From the NCBI GenBank assembly GCA_965220205.1, contig OZ244812.1, forward strand, positions 2,728,001 to 2,792,000: DNA of 64,000 nucleotides, written 5' to 3'. The notes under the pieces were generated by a model that searched no databases, was not told the origin of the DNA, and saw only the letters and a list, made by a program, of their open reading frames with translations. The DNA comes from G965220205 sp965220205 (GTDB lineage Bacteria > Chloroflexota > Dehalococcoidia > Lucifugimonadales > Australimonadaceae). This document shows positions 23,980 to 32,026 of this stretch, piece after piece (the first letter of the stretch is position 1; the number at the start of each line of letters is the position of its first letter). The position numbers and the translations under genes are program-made.

Positions 23980-24707
23980 CCCTCGCTCCCTCCGTCCGGC
24001 GCCTCTGTCGAGACGGCGATTAGCGGGCGCGCGATGCGTTCGTCGCCCACGACGCGGCCGTCGTGAATGCTGACGATGCGGTGCGCGTGCTGAGCGATGT
24101 CGGACTCGTGGGTGACGAGCACGATGGTGACGCCGTGCTCGCGGTTGAGCCCTTGAAGTGTCGCGATGATCTCGTTGCTGGAATGGCTGTCGAGATTCCC
24201 GGTCGGCTCGTCGGCGAGGAGCAGCACCGGCTCCTTCACCAACGCCCGGGCGATGCCGACGCGCTGCTGCTCGCCGCCGGAGAGCTGCGCGGGCTTGTGG
24301 CCTGCGCGCTGTCCGAGGCCCACGGCCTCGAGCGCGGCGAGGGACCTGCTCCGCGCGTTCTTCCACCTGCCGTAGAGCAACGCGAGCTGCACATTGTCGA
24401 GCGCCGTCAGCCGCGGCAGCAGATTGTACGTCTGGAACACGAACCCGATCTTCCGGTTGCGGACCTGGGCAAGCTGGCTGTCGTTCCACGCCCCCACGTT
24501 CTCGCCCTCGAGCCGGTACGCGCCCGTGGACGGCGCGTCGAGACAGCCGATGAGGTTCATCAGCGTCGATTTGCCGGAGCCCGAGTGCCCCATGATCGCG
24601 GTGATCTCGCCCCGCTCGAAATCGACGGTGACGCCGTTCAGCGCGAATACGTCCACGTCGCCGATACGGTACGCCTTGGTCACGTCTTCCAACTCAATCA
24701 GCGGCAT
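23976..24707 (-). CDS. MacB/LolD-type ABC transporter ATP-binding protein
   Basis: Cytoplasmic motor subunit of 243 aa. Walker A is GHSGSGKST near residue 40, the Q-loop is in FVFQTYNLLPRL, the signature is LSGGEQQR near 143, Walker B is VLLLADEPTGNLD, and the switch His is in LVTHESD. MacB-type ATPases as separate genes are the common form in Gram-positive-like bacteria. It is coupled to the permease by an ATGA overlap and lies 34 nt after the adaptor gene. Confidence 0.95.
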   Translation of the reverse strand: MPLIELEDVTKAYRIGDVDVFALNGVTVDFERGEITAIMGHSGSGKSTLMNLIGCLDAPSTGAYRLEGENVGAWNDSQLAQVRNRKIGFVFQTYNLLPRLTALDNVQLALLYGRWKNARSRSLAALEAVGLGQRAGHKPAQLSGGEQQRVGIARALVKEPVLLLADEPTGNLDSHSSNEIIATLQGLNREHGVTIVLVTHESDIAQHAHRIVSIHDGRVVGDERIARPLIAVSTEAPDGGSEG

Positions 24708-24741
24708 GGGGCGCCTCCTCGCCGGCTTCCGCGGGCGGCCA

Positions 24742-26886
24742 TCAGTTTCGGCCCCTGCGGCCGCCGCCGCCCTGAAGGGCGCGCAGCGCGCTCCCGCCGC
24801 CGAAGCCGCCTCCGAAGGTCGCGAACCCCGGCCCGGACTCGGGCGCGGGCATGATGACCTGCTCGCCTTCAGCGATGCCCGAAAGCACGACTACCCAGAA
24901 GTCGTCGCTGGCGCCGAGCTCCACGGGCCGTTCTTCCACCACCCCTGCGACGGATACCCGGATGAACGGTTGCACGAAACTGCCCTGGACCGCCGCGGTC
25001 GGCGCCAAGAGGACGCCCCGAACCTCGCTCGTGACGATCGACGCCGTGGCCGTGAGCCCCTCGATCAAGACGAGGCCCTCGGGGACTTCCAGCCGCACGT
25101 TGACGGGGAACGAGACGACCCCCTGCTGATTGGTCGGCGACCCGATCTCGGTCACGGAGCCGCTGAGCGTTTCGCCCGGCAACGCGGCCATCGTCACGTC
25201 GGCCGTGACGTTGACGTCGATCGCCAGGATGTCGATCTCGTCGACGGTCCCCTCGATTTCGACGACATTGCGGTCGGTGATGAGGATGCCTTCCGTCTGT
25301 TGGTTCGCCGCTTGCTCGCCTCTAGTCGCATTGTCGCCGGGCTCGATTTCCACCGAGATTACCTCGCCGCCGATGGGGGCCAGTAGCGTCGTCCCGTCCA
25401 GGGCGGTGACTGCGGCCTCGAGTGCGAACTCCGCCGCCGTCACTTCGGCTTGGAGCAGCGCCAGGGCAAGCGGGTTCGGGTCGGGCGTGAGCTCGGCCAG
25501 CGCCTCGCGCGCCTTCTCCACGTTTACGTTGGCCCGCGCGATTGCGGCCTCGGCCTTCGCAATCGCGATGTCTTCGGGTCCCTCTGGGTCCGTCAGCTCC
25601 GCCAGCGCAACCTTCGCGTCGTCGAACTTCTCGCGGGCGAGGACAAGATCCGCCTCCGCGGCTGCGACCTCCAGGGGGTCGGCGTCAGCCATCAGGTCGG
25701 CGAGCGCCTCGTGGGCAGCCTCCGACGAGTCCTGCGCGGATGCGACCGTGGAGTCGGCGCTGGCGATGGCTTTGGAGGCGCCGAGGCTGATTGTGTCGAC
25801 GTTGACGCGCTCCTCTTCGACCGCGTCCCACGCCGTGTTGAACTCGAGCAGCACGCATGTGTACGTGGGGGGCGGGTTGCCATCGTCGCACGTCCCGACG
25901 AAGCCGCCGGGAAGGAATGCGATGTAGAAGTGGATGGTCGGTTCGTGCCAAACGGTGGCCGGGTCGTCGGGAGGCGTGATGATGCGAGAAGCGAGGTCCG
26001 GCACCTTGGCGATGTCGAACAGCGCGTCGAGATCGACCTCCCACGCGGTGAGATGATCGGCGGGCGTTTCCGCCGGGTCGATCAGGGAAGGGTCGACGCC
26101 CAGCCATGTCACGAAGACCTGCGTGTACGCCTCCAGCGCGGCGTCGAGGTCGGCGCGGGCCTCCGCAACGGCCTCGTTCTCCTCGCCGTAGACCATGGCG
26201 TAACTGCCTTCCGCGTTTGCGAGCGCGGTCATGGCGGCGGCGATAGCTGATTCGGCGTCGGCTGTCGCCTCCGGCGTCGGTCCGCTGGTCAGATCGGCGA
26301 GCAGGTCCTCGGCGTCCTGAATTGCGAGCGCCGCGTTGGCCAGCGAGGCCGCGGCGGCGGCGAGCTCGGACGAGTCGGGAGGCTCGGCCACGAGAGCGTC
26401 GCGGTCGTCCTGCGCCTGCTGGAGCGAGACGAGCGCCTCCTCGAGCGTCGTCTCTGCGTTCGCGATGTCCAGCGAGTCGGGGTCCGCGGTCGCCTCGGCC
26501 AGGGACTCCCGCGCCTCATCGAGGTCGAGCTGGGCCTGCACGACGGCCTTCTCCAGACCGGCGACGGAAGCCGCGTCGAGTGTCGCGAGGACTTGCCCCT
26601 CGGCGACGATGTCGCCCTCCGCCGCCAGGACCTCGCCGATGACGCCCGAGCTCTCGAACGCCACCAGCTCCGAGATGGGGAACACGAGGCTGCCGTCCGT
26701 AGAGACGGTCGTGATCAGGTCGCCGATCTGTGCGGGCACGAGTTGCTCGTCCGCCGCCAACACGTCGTCGGTCCCGTCATCGATGAACCGGAGGAGCGAG
26801 TACGAGCCGCCCGCTGCGGTGGCGAACGCCACGATGAGCACGGCGAATTGCATCGCGGTGAATGGTCCGAGTTTCCTGGTGAGCAC
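24742..26886 (-). CDS. HlyD/MacA-type membrane-fusion adaptor with long coiled coils
   Basis: Adaptor of 714 aa, well above the usual 350-450. GTG 26886 follows AGGAG. One N-terminal membrane anchor spans residues 13-35. A lipoyl half-motif (ISELVAFESSGVIGEVLAAEGDIVAEGQVLATLD) is followed by several Ala/Glu/Asp-rich coiled-coil blocks repeating the pattern ADPDSLDIANAETTLEEA and LTPDPNPLALALLQAEV, then the second lipoyl half (TTLLAPIGGEVISVEIEPGDNA) and beta-barrel domains. The tail is Gly-rich and basic. It heads the efflux operon. The multiple coiled coils suggest a long hairpin or a stack. Confidence 0.88.
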   Translation of the reverse strand: MLTRKLGPFTAMQFAVLIVAFATAAGGSYSLLRFIDDGTDDVLAADEQLVPAQIGDLITTVSTDGSLVFPISELVAFESSGVIGEVLAAEGDIVAEGQVLATLDAASVAGLEKAVVQAQLDLDEARESLAEATADPDSLDIANAETTLEEALVSLQQAQDDRDALVAEPPDSSELAAAAASLANAALAIQDAEDLLADLTSGPTPEATADAESAIAAAMTALANAEGSYAMVYGEENEAVAEARADLDAALEAYTQVFVTWLGVDPSLIDPAETPADHLTAWEVDLDALFDIAKVPDLASRIITPPDDPATVWHEPTIHFYIAFLPGGFVGTCDDGNPPPTYTCVLLEFNTAWDAVEEERVNVDTISLGASKAIASADSTVASAQDSSEAAHEALADLMADADPLEVAAAEADLVLAREKFDDAKVALAELTDPEGPEDIAIAKAEAAIARANVNVEKAREALAELTPDPNPLALALLQAEVTAAEFALEAAVTALDGTTLLAPIGGEVISVEIEPGDNATRGEQAANQQTEGILITDRNVVEIEGTVDEIDILAIDVNVTADVTMAALPGETLSGSVTEIGSPTNQQGVVSFPVNVRLEVPEGLVLIEGLTATASIVTSEVRGVLLAPTAAVQGSFVQPFIRVSVAGVVEERPVELGASDDFWVVVLSGIAEGEQVIMPAPESGPGFATFGGGFGGGSALRALQGGGGRRGRN

Positions 26887-27259
26887 CCCGTTCTCCTAAC
26901 TGCGCGCCTGACGGCCCCTACGGAAGGCAGTCCAACGAATGTTCGTGTATCGCTCCGGCGCCTGGGACGCTGCCTGTTTCTCACGCCCTCGTGGCTGAAC
27001 ACGCGGCCCTGCTCGCTCAACAGCAGGCGGAGAGGCGCAGCTCCGTCGGAGTCAGCCGAATCTGACGCGTCGACGGGCCGATGGGCCTGGCGGCGTCGAG
27101 CGTGTCAAGAAAAGATGAAGTTCCGCGTGCGGCGCAGTATACGCAAGGCCGTTCGCCGGCCGGCCCCGCGCGCCTGGATGGGTTGGCGCGCCACCCGCCC
27201 GGCGCGAAACGAGTAAGCTTCGCGTGCCAAACGAATCGCACGACAAGGAGAATCCGGCC
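26887..27259. other. Divergent intergenic region
   Basis: No gene seen in 373 nt between the divergent adaptor and PEP-mutase-family genes. Promoters for both are expected here. TATACG near 27139 could be a -10 for the forward gene, but no matching -35 is convincing. Confidence 0.35.
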
Positions 27260-28213
27260 ATGCCGAGAAACGCAGGGACGCTGATGAAGGAACGGCTCGC
27301 CGCGCCCGCCCCGCTGCTGATGCCGGGCGGGTTCAGCCCGCTGATGGCGCGGATGCTCGAGCGGCTGGAGTTTGGCGGCATGTTCATGGCGGGTTCGCAG
27401 ACCAACGCCTACGAGTTCGCACTGCCCGACATTGGCCTCATCAGTATGCGGGAGATGGTCGACGCCGCCCGGCGGATCACCGCCGCGAGCAGCATCCCCG
27501 TCCTCATGGACGGCGACACCGGGTACGGCAACGTACTGAACGTCTATCGGACGGTGCAGGAGGCGGCGTGGGCCGGAGTCGCGTGCATCTCGATAGAGGA
27601 CCAGGAGGCGCCCAAGAAGTCGGGGACCTCCGCCGGCCGCCGATGCATATCGTACGAGGAGGCCATCGGCAAGCTGAAGGCCGCGGTGGCCGCGCGCGAC
27701 GACGCCGAGTCCGACATGCTGATCTGTGCCCGCACCGACCTCATCGGCAGCGAGGGAGGCAGCTACGAGGCCGCCATCGAGCGCTCGATCGCCTTCGTTG
27801 AGGAGGCGCGCGTCGACGTCGTATGGATCAACACCGTCGAGACGTTCGACCAGATGGCCGAGGCCTGCCGCCTCATCCCCGGCCCGGTCATCCCGCTCTA
27901 CGGCGGGGGCCCGCCGACGCCCACATTGGAGGAGTTCGAGCAGTTCGGCGCGAGCGGCGTCCTCTTCCCCTCCATGACAACCACCGTCGGCTTTCAGGCG
28001 ACGTGGCAGCTGCTCAACGACTTCAAGGAGCGGGGCGTCGAGGCGCTCCGCGACGCCGGACGCCAGGCGCGCGAGAGCAAATGGGGCGCGCTCGACCCCC
28101 ACGATCTCTTCGTCCCATCCGCCGAGAGGGTGCTTCAGCTGGAGGCGGACTACCTGCCCAAGGAGCAACAGCGCGACTACGAGAACACCTGGGGGCATCT
28201 CCCGATGAGGTGA
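27260..28213 (+). CDS. Isocitrate lyase/PEP mutase superfamily protein
   Basis: TIM-barrel enzyme of 317 aa that makes or breaks C-C or P-C bonds next to a carboxylate. PVLMDGDTGYGN carries the Mg-binding D-x-D of the family, and KKSGTSAGRRCIS occupies the catalytic loop. In isocitrate and methylisocitrate lyases that loop reads KKCGH with a catalytic Cys; here it is Ser-Gly-Thr, which points to the PEP mutase/oxaloacetate-hydrolase/carboxyPEP-mutase side. ATG 27260 has AAGGAG upstream; GTG 27224 in frame is an alternative. It stands alone between the efflux operon and the CMD gene. Confidence 0.85.
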   Translation: MPRNAGTLMKERLAAPAPLLMPGGFSPLMARMLERLEFGGMFMAGSQTNAYEFALPDIGLISMREMVDAARRITAASSIPVLMDGDTGYGNVLNVYRTVQEAAWAGVACISIEDQEAPKKSGTSAGRRCISYEEAIGKLKAAVAARDDAESDMLICARTDLIGSEGGSYEAAIERSIAFVEEARVDVVWINTVETFDQMAEACRLIPGPVIPLYGGGPPTPTLEEFEQFGASGVLFPSMTTTVGFQATWQLLNDFKERGVEALRDAGRQARESKWGALDPHDLFVPSAERVLQLEADYLPKEQQRDYENTWGHLPMR

Positions 28214-28245
28214 TGGCCCGCCCGTCTCGCGCTTTCGTATCGCAA

Positions 28246-28405
28246 TGATCGATTCGTCATTGCTTCAAGAGTTCTCTCCCCCGTGTCTGCGGGGGAGAGT
28301 TAGAGAGGGGGCCGCGCCCCGCCCGCCAACTTTCGTCGGTTGTGGTGTGGGGCGTCACCTCCACATGAGAGATTCCGGCCCCCGAGCCGGAATCCAGTGT
28401 GAGAC
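28246..28405. repeat. Dispersed modular intergenic repeat, copy 4
   Basis: A short copy with the CATTGCTTC-AGAGTTCTC opening, a GGGGGAGAGTTAGAGAGG segment, module B (TTTCGTCGGTTGTGGTGTGG near 28334) and GAGAGATTCC at its end. It lies directly before the CMD gene. Confidence 0.75.
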
Positions 28406-28436
28406 AGCGTTCGCAATCGTTTGGACGGAGGACTCC

Positions 28437-28982
28437 ATGGTGCGTTTACCCGAGATCCAGAGGGACGATCTGCCCCCAGAGCACCAGGCGCGCTACGACG
28501 CCATCGCCGACAGTCGCGGCGCCGTGCGGGGCCCCTTCGCCATGCTCATGCACAGCCCCGACGTCGCGGCGCGCATCGCTCACGTGGGCAGCTACATCCG
28601 GTTCGAGAACCCGCTGGACCCCGACGTGCGCGAGCTTGCAATCGCCATCGTGGCCCGCGTGTGGGACTGCCGCTACGAATGGGGGATGCACGTTCCTATC
28701 GCCACGGAGGCGGGAGTCCGCCCCGAGGCCCTGGCCGCGATCAGGGACCGCGCCGCTCCCGAGGGGCTGACGGAGCGCGAGGCGCTCGTGTTCGACTACG
28801 TCCACGCACTGCTCACGACGCGCCGAGTGCCGGAGGCGACGTTCCGCGCCGCGCTCGACTGGCTCGGCGTGCAGGGCGTCACCGACCTGACAGCGACGGT
28901 CGGCTACTACTCCATGCTGGCGTGTACGCTGGACGCCTTCGAGATGGCCCCTCCCGCGGACGCGCCGCAGCTCCCCGTGTGA
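28437..28982 (+). CDS. Carboxymuconolactone decarboxylase-family protein
   Basis: AhpD/CMD-fold protein of 181 aa. The core ELAIAIVARVWDCRYEWGMHVPIATEAGV carries the family Glu, Cys and His, and VTDLTATVGYYSMLACTLDAFEM closes the fold. It is the single-cysteine form, not the CxxC peroxidase type. ATG 28437 is chosen for the GGAGGA 5 nt upstream; the frame stays open further upstream only through the repeat copy at 28246. It may act on lactone-like intermediates of aromatic breakdown, which fits the Rieske and LigJ-like genes in the window, but the reaction is not proven. Confidence 0.85.
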   Translation: MVRLPEIQRDDLPPEHQARYDAIADSRGAVRGPFAMLMHSPDVAARIAHVGSYIRFENPLDPDVRELAIAIVARVWDCRYEWGMHVPIATEAGVRPEALAAIRDRAAPEGLTEREALVFDYVHALLTTRRVPEATFRAALDWLGVQGVTDLTATVGYYSMLACTLDAFEMAPPADAPQLPV

Positions 28983-29019
28983 CCCACACGGCGCGGGACT
29001 TGCATAACCCCTTCCGTCA

Positions 29020-29190
29020 TTGCTCCGAAAGTCCTCTCCGTGCCCCCATCCGTCATCCTCGTGCTTGACACGGGGACCCACGCCCCCGAGCCCGGCGAAG
29101 GGGGGCGCGCCCCGCCCGCCAACTTTCGTCGGTTGTGGTGTGGGGCGTCAGCCCCACATGAGAGATTCCCGCGAAAGCGGGAATCCAGGG
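29020..29190. repeat. Dispersed modular intergenic repeat, copy 5
   Basis: Contains module A (near 29062) and module B (TTTCGTCGGTTGTGGTGTGG near 29125) followed by CCCCACATGAGAGATTCC and an 8-bp GATTCCCG/CGGGAATC hairpin. It ends just before the promoter of the cysH leader. Confidence 0.8.
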
Positions 29191-29287
29191 CGCCCCGGAG
29201 TTCAGTCAGGGCAGGTGGCAAGAAGAACACCTGCTAAGCAGCATTTACGCAAGGGTCTCCGCCGGCGCTGGCCCCAGAAAATGGGCG

Positions 29288-29315
29288 TTGACAACGAGAT
29301 ACGCCTCCCTATGGT
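29288..29315 (+). promoter_or_regulatory. Promoter of the cysH leader transcript
   Basis: TTGACA (29288-29293, perfect) and TATGGT (29310-29315) are 16 nt apart. The predicted transcript start is at about 29322, only a few nucleotides before ATG 29326, so the leader ORF would be almost leaderless. Confidence 0.6.
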
Positions 29316-29325
29316 TACTTGTGAA

Positions 29326-29502
29326 ATGCGGAACTACTGCGCCATGTGTTGTTGTTGTACCCACGAGGGGGCCACCCGGCCTTCGCCTCGGGGCGCGCGC
29401 GGCAACACGCGGACTGACGCAGCGCCGCCTAGTTCGGACGAAAGCGACTGTGGACCCCCTCGGCAGGCCGAGGGGGTTTTCTTGTGTCTGAAACGTACTT
29501 GA
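29326..29502 (+). CDS. Poly-cysteine leader ORF upstream of cysH
   Basis: A 58-aa frame that begins MRNYCAMCCCC, so five of the first eleven codons are Cys, four of them consecutive TGT (29347-29358). It ends 22 nt before cysH. An in-frame ATG at 29311 with one more Cys codon would be the start of a longer version. The rest is low-complexity and probably not functional as protein. The frame is open through the terminator at 29454-29483. Eight nt of its message, CGAGGGGG at 29364-29371 just after the Cys codons, can pair with the terminator's 5' arm. This looks like a cysteine-sensing attenuation leader; the regulation is inferred. Confidence 0.6.
   Translation: MRNYCAMCCCCTHEGATRPSPRGARGNTRTDAAPPSSDESDCGPPRQAEGVFLCLKRT
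29454..29483 (+). terminator. Intrinsic terminator/attenuator before cysH
   Basis: A 10-bp GC-rich stem (ACCCCCTCGG with CCGAGGGGGT) closes a CAGG loop and is followed by TTTCTT. It lies between the leader start and cysH with no other gene upstream on this strand for 470 nt. The 5' arm at 29455-29462 can also pair with CGAGGGGG at 29364-29371. Confidence 0.8.
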
Positions 29503-29524
29503 GTCCCGATGCAGGGGAGCAACA

Positions 29525-30277
29525 ATGAGCCTAGAGCCAGGAACGATCGACCGCGAGCTGCTGCAGCGGCGAGCTGAGGAGTTGGAGGGCGCCGAGCCGC
29601 AGGAGATTCTGCGCTGGGCGTTCGACGCCTACCACCCCGACATTACCCTCGCGTGCAGCTTCGGCGGTCCCACGGGCATGGCCCTGCTCGACATGTCGGC
29701 GCGCTTGCGCCCCGACGTCAGCGTCTTCTATCTCGACCCCGACCTGCTCTTCCCCGAGACCTACGACCTCATCGACGACGTGAAGCGCCGCTACGGCATC
29801 GATCCCGTTGCCTACCGCTTCCAGTGGAGCCTCGACGAGCAGGCGGTCGAGTTCGGCGAGGCGCTCTGGTCGCGCGACCCGGACCTCTGCTGCTCCGTGC
29901 GCAAGGTCGAGCCGAACGGCCGCGCTCTCGAGGGCCGCGCCGCGTGGATCGCAGGCCTGCGGCGGGACCAGGCCGATACGCGGAAGGCCGTCCCCATCGT
30001 CGCGTGGGACGAGAAATTCGGCCTCGTTAAGGTCAACCCGCTTGCGGCGTGGAGCGAAGAGCAGGTCTGGGACTACATCCGAGCCAATAACGTCCCGTAC
30101 AACACCCTGCACGAGCGCGGCTATCCCAGCATCGGGTGCATCCACTGCACGCGGGCAGTACGCGAGGGCGAGGACCCAAGGGCCGGCCGTTGGTCCGGGA
30201 CGGACAAGATCGAGTGCGGGCTGCACGTCCCCGGCGAGGAGACGGCAGACGAGGCTGCCCCCCTCACGCTCCGATAG
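29525..30277 (+). CDS. cysH: Adenylyl-sulfate (APS/PAPS) reductase
   Basis: Reduces activated sulfate to sulfite in assimilatory sulfur metabolism, feeding cysteine synthesis. The protein has 250 aa. It has the SFGGPTGMALLD phosphate-binding loop near residue 45 and four Cys for a [4Fe-4S] cluster, C122-C123 (DLCCSVRK) and C205-x2-C208 (GCIHC), which indicates the APS-reductase type. The catalytic thiol is in KIECGLH (C231). ATG 29525 has GGGGAG upstream. It is alone, with no cysDN or sulfite reductase beside it, and is preceded by a poly-Cys leader and terminator. Confidence 0.93.
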   Translation: MSLEPGTIDRELLQRRAEELEGAEPQEILRWAFDAYHPDITLACSFGGPTGMALLDMSARLRPDVSVFYLDPDLLFPETYDLIDDVKRRYGIDPVAYRFQWSLDEQAVEFGEALWSRDPDLCCSVRKVEPNGRALEGRAAWIAGLRRDQADTRKAVPIVAWDEKFGLVKVNPLAAWSEEQVWDYIRANNVPYNTLHERGYPSIGCIHCTRAVREGEDPRAGRWSGTDKIECGLHVPGEETADEAAPLTLR

Positions 30278-30304
30278 CAGGCAGACGATGCACGGGAGCC
30301 GTTT

Positions 30305-30535
30305 GACCTCCTCCCCGCCGCCTGACCTCCTCCCCATTGCTTAGCCTCCTCCCCCACCGGGGGAGGATTGAGGAGGGGGGCGCCGCGTACCCCCACGCCC
30401 CCGCGTACCGCGCCGCCCAAGGCGCCCCCCCCGGCGCGACACGCGCCCCTCCCCCTAACGCCCCCAACTCCCTATCATGCCTGTTGAAGCCTGTCCTGAG
30501 CCCGTCGAAGGGGAGACCCTCGAAACCACCCGGCG
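30305..30535. repeat. Dispersed modular intergenic repeat, copy 6
   Basis: Contains module D (CCTCCTCCCCCACCGGGGGA then GGATTGAGGAGGGG, 30351-30380) and, near 30490, the GCCTGTCCTGAGCCCGTCGA element that is common in intergenic DNA of many high-GC genomes. No gene is seen in 30278-30826. Confidence 0.65.
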
Positions 30536-30560
30536 CTGGCGCCTCGGGCCGCCGCCCCGA

Positions 30561-30687
30561 TTTACGAGTAAATGTCGCAAATGTCGCAGAATGTCCCACT
30601 ATTTCGACCCTCCACTCGTAAACCCCTCGATCTACGAGTGAAAAACCTCACGTTTTGGGCCAATTTCCGGCCATTTTGGCCATTTCC
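30561..30687 (+). promoter_or_regulatory. Cluster of three triplicated short repeats upstream of HTH gene
   Basis: Three repeat families occur three times each. The first is TTTACGAGT-type (30561-30572, inverted at 30613-30622, direct at 30631-30644). The second is AATGTCGCA (30571, 30580, and AATGTCCCA at 30590). The third is GGCCAWTTT (30658, 30669, 30678). The spacing of 9-11 nt places copies on one face of the helix. This suggests an operator or iteron array for the HTH gene at 30827. Confidence 0.5.
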
Positions 30688-30826
30688 GTTCGTTTCCGCG
30701 TCCGGACAGTCAGATATATGACATCACACCGTTGCATCAACGGCGCTCTCCTCGCTACCATGGTCTGTAACCCGAACCCGGCGGCCCGCCGAACACAGAC
30801 CCGGCTTGAGAGAAAGGGATGTCCCG

Positions 30827-31213
30827 ATGTCCAACAGCCTGTCTCCCCGCCAGCTCCGCGCCCTCCCCTACTTTGCCGGCGCCCCATCGGTCTCCGCTGG
30901 CGCCGATCGCGCCAAGATCGCCCGCAAGACCTTCGAGCGGTGGATGAAAGACCCCACCTTTCGCGGCGAGGTCGAACGCCTCCGAGGCGAGGCCGCCGCC
31001 TTGGTCCAGACCGAGTTCGAAGGCCTGCTGCTCCAGTCCGTCCTCACCCTGACCGACGCCATGAACTCCCCCAACGAGTCCGTCAGGGTCGCCGCGGCCC
31101 GCTCCGCCGCCTCCATCTTCCTCCGCATACGCGAAGACAGAGAGCTCCACAAACGCCTCGACACCCTCGACGGCGCCCTCTCCGTCCTCCGGGCTCAGCT
31201 CTCACGGCCATGA
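30827..31213 (+). CDS. Helix-turn-helix protein, terminase-small-subunit-like
   Basis: Protein of 128 aa. Residues 10-50 (RQLRALPYFAG through KIARKTFERWMKDPTFRGEVERLR) form an HTH of the type in phage small terminase subunits and related uncharacterised regulators. The C-terminal half is a helical dimerisation-like region (VRVAAARSAASIFLRIREDRELHKRLDTLD). ATG 30827 is preferred over a TTG at 30806 because AGGGA lies upstream. It overlaps the next gene by 4 nt. No other phage genes are present, so it may be a small two-gene mobile or regulatory unit acting on the repeats at 30561-30687. Confidence 0.65.
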   Translation: MSNSLSPRQLRALPYFAGAPSVSAGADRAKIARKTFERWMKDPTFRGEVERLRGEAAALVQTEFEGLLLQSVLTLTDAMNSPNESVRVAAARSAASIFLRIREDRELHKRLDTLDGALSVLRAQLSRP

Positions 31214-31590
31214 AACATCGTCTTCGCGCCCTCGAACGCCTCCTTGCTTGCCAGCGCGCCCAATTCATCCTGGCCCCCTTGGTCGACAGATTCGTCGACG
31301 CTTGGCGCCAGGCCGTCGCCGACGGCGTCCTTCCGCCCGAAGTCCACGCCCTCGTCGCCGCCGCCGCTGCCGAAGGCGTCGCACTCCCCTACGCCCCGAC
31401 CCTCTTCCGATACCTCACCCGATGCGAGGACGCCGGCCGCGTCCCAGCCCGCAACCGGATCATCCACTCCTTCCTCCACGGCGTCGGCGAGCAGCGCAAC
31501 CCCTTTGCCCCCCGCGCCTGCGCCTGCCTCGCTCGCGCCGACCTCATGCCCCCCAAGAGAGACCCCGACGACGACGACGACGACGAATAG
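31210..31590 (+). CDS. Hypothetical protein with poly-Asp tail
   Basis: A 126-aa protein coupled to the HTH gene by an ATGA overlap. It is not recognised. The first 90 residues look helical (LERLLACQRAQFILAPLVDRFVDAW), and the tail is PPKRDPDDDDDDE. The HTH/hypothetical pair was probably acquired as one unit. The gene ends 10 nt before a repeat copy. Confidence 0.55.
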   Translation: MKHRLRALERLLACQRAQFILAPLVDRFVDAWRQAVADGVLPPEVHALVAAAAAEGVALPYAPTLFRYLTRCEDAGRVPARNRIIHSFLHGVGEQRNPFAPRACACLARADLMPPKRDPDDDDDDE

Positions 31591-31599
31591 CACTCCCCG

Positions 31600-31925
31600 G
31601 CCTGACCTCCTCCCCAGGTGGGGGAGGATTGAGGAGGGGGAACCGCTCGCGCGGCCCCCCGCGCGGACAGGACAAGCGCCCGCAGCTGAATGTGCCTCAT
31701 TCCTATCTCCCCTCCGTCGTAGTCGCCCAACGGGAGTGCAGAGGGCAGAGCCCCTCTGCCGGGGGCGTGGGGGTGTCCCCCACACCAACACGTTACGGGT
31801 GGGTGGGCGGGAGGAACAGCGCTCGTTCAATGCACAGTTATGCAAACGCAAAGGTCTCGTCTGCGGGGCAGTTGGCCTCCGCCCCCACGGAGGGAGGATT
31901 GAGGAGGGGGCGCGCATACGATGCG
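31600..31925. repeat. Dispersed modular intergenic repeat, copy 7
   Basis: Starts with module D (about 31605-31640), continues with module C (31720-31786), the GGAGGAACAGCGCTCGTTCA segment and a second module D (31880-31915). It occupies most of the gap before the frameshifted Rieske gene. Confidence 0.78.
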
Positions 31926-32026
31926 CCGTTGATGCTCCCGGGCGCCGGTTGTATAGTCGCGGGCAGGTTAGCGTTGAAACGAGTTGCGTTGCCCGGCCAA
32001 GGCCGGCGGCGATGTCCGGAGGGACC

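Noticed and set aside
27017..28198. 393-codon reverse frame over the PEP-mutase-family gene
   Set aside because: Low-complexity Arg/Gly/Val content typical of an antisense frame; the forward product has catalytic motifs.
29288..29491. Alternative frame of the leader coding four consecutive valines
   Set aside because: Valine has no link to cysH, and the cysteine frame fits the promoter and the downstream gene's pathway.
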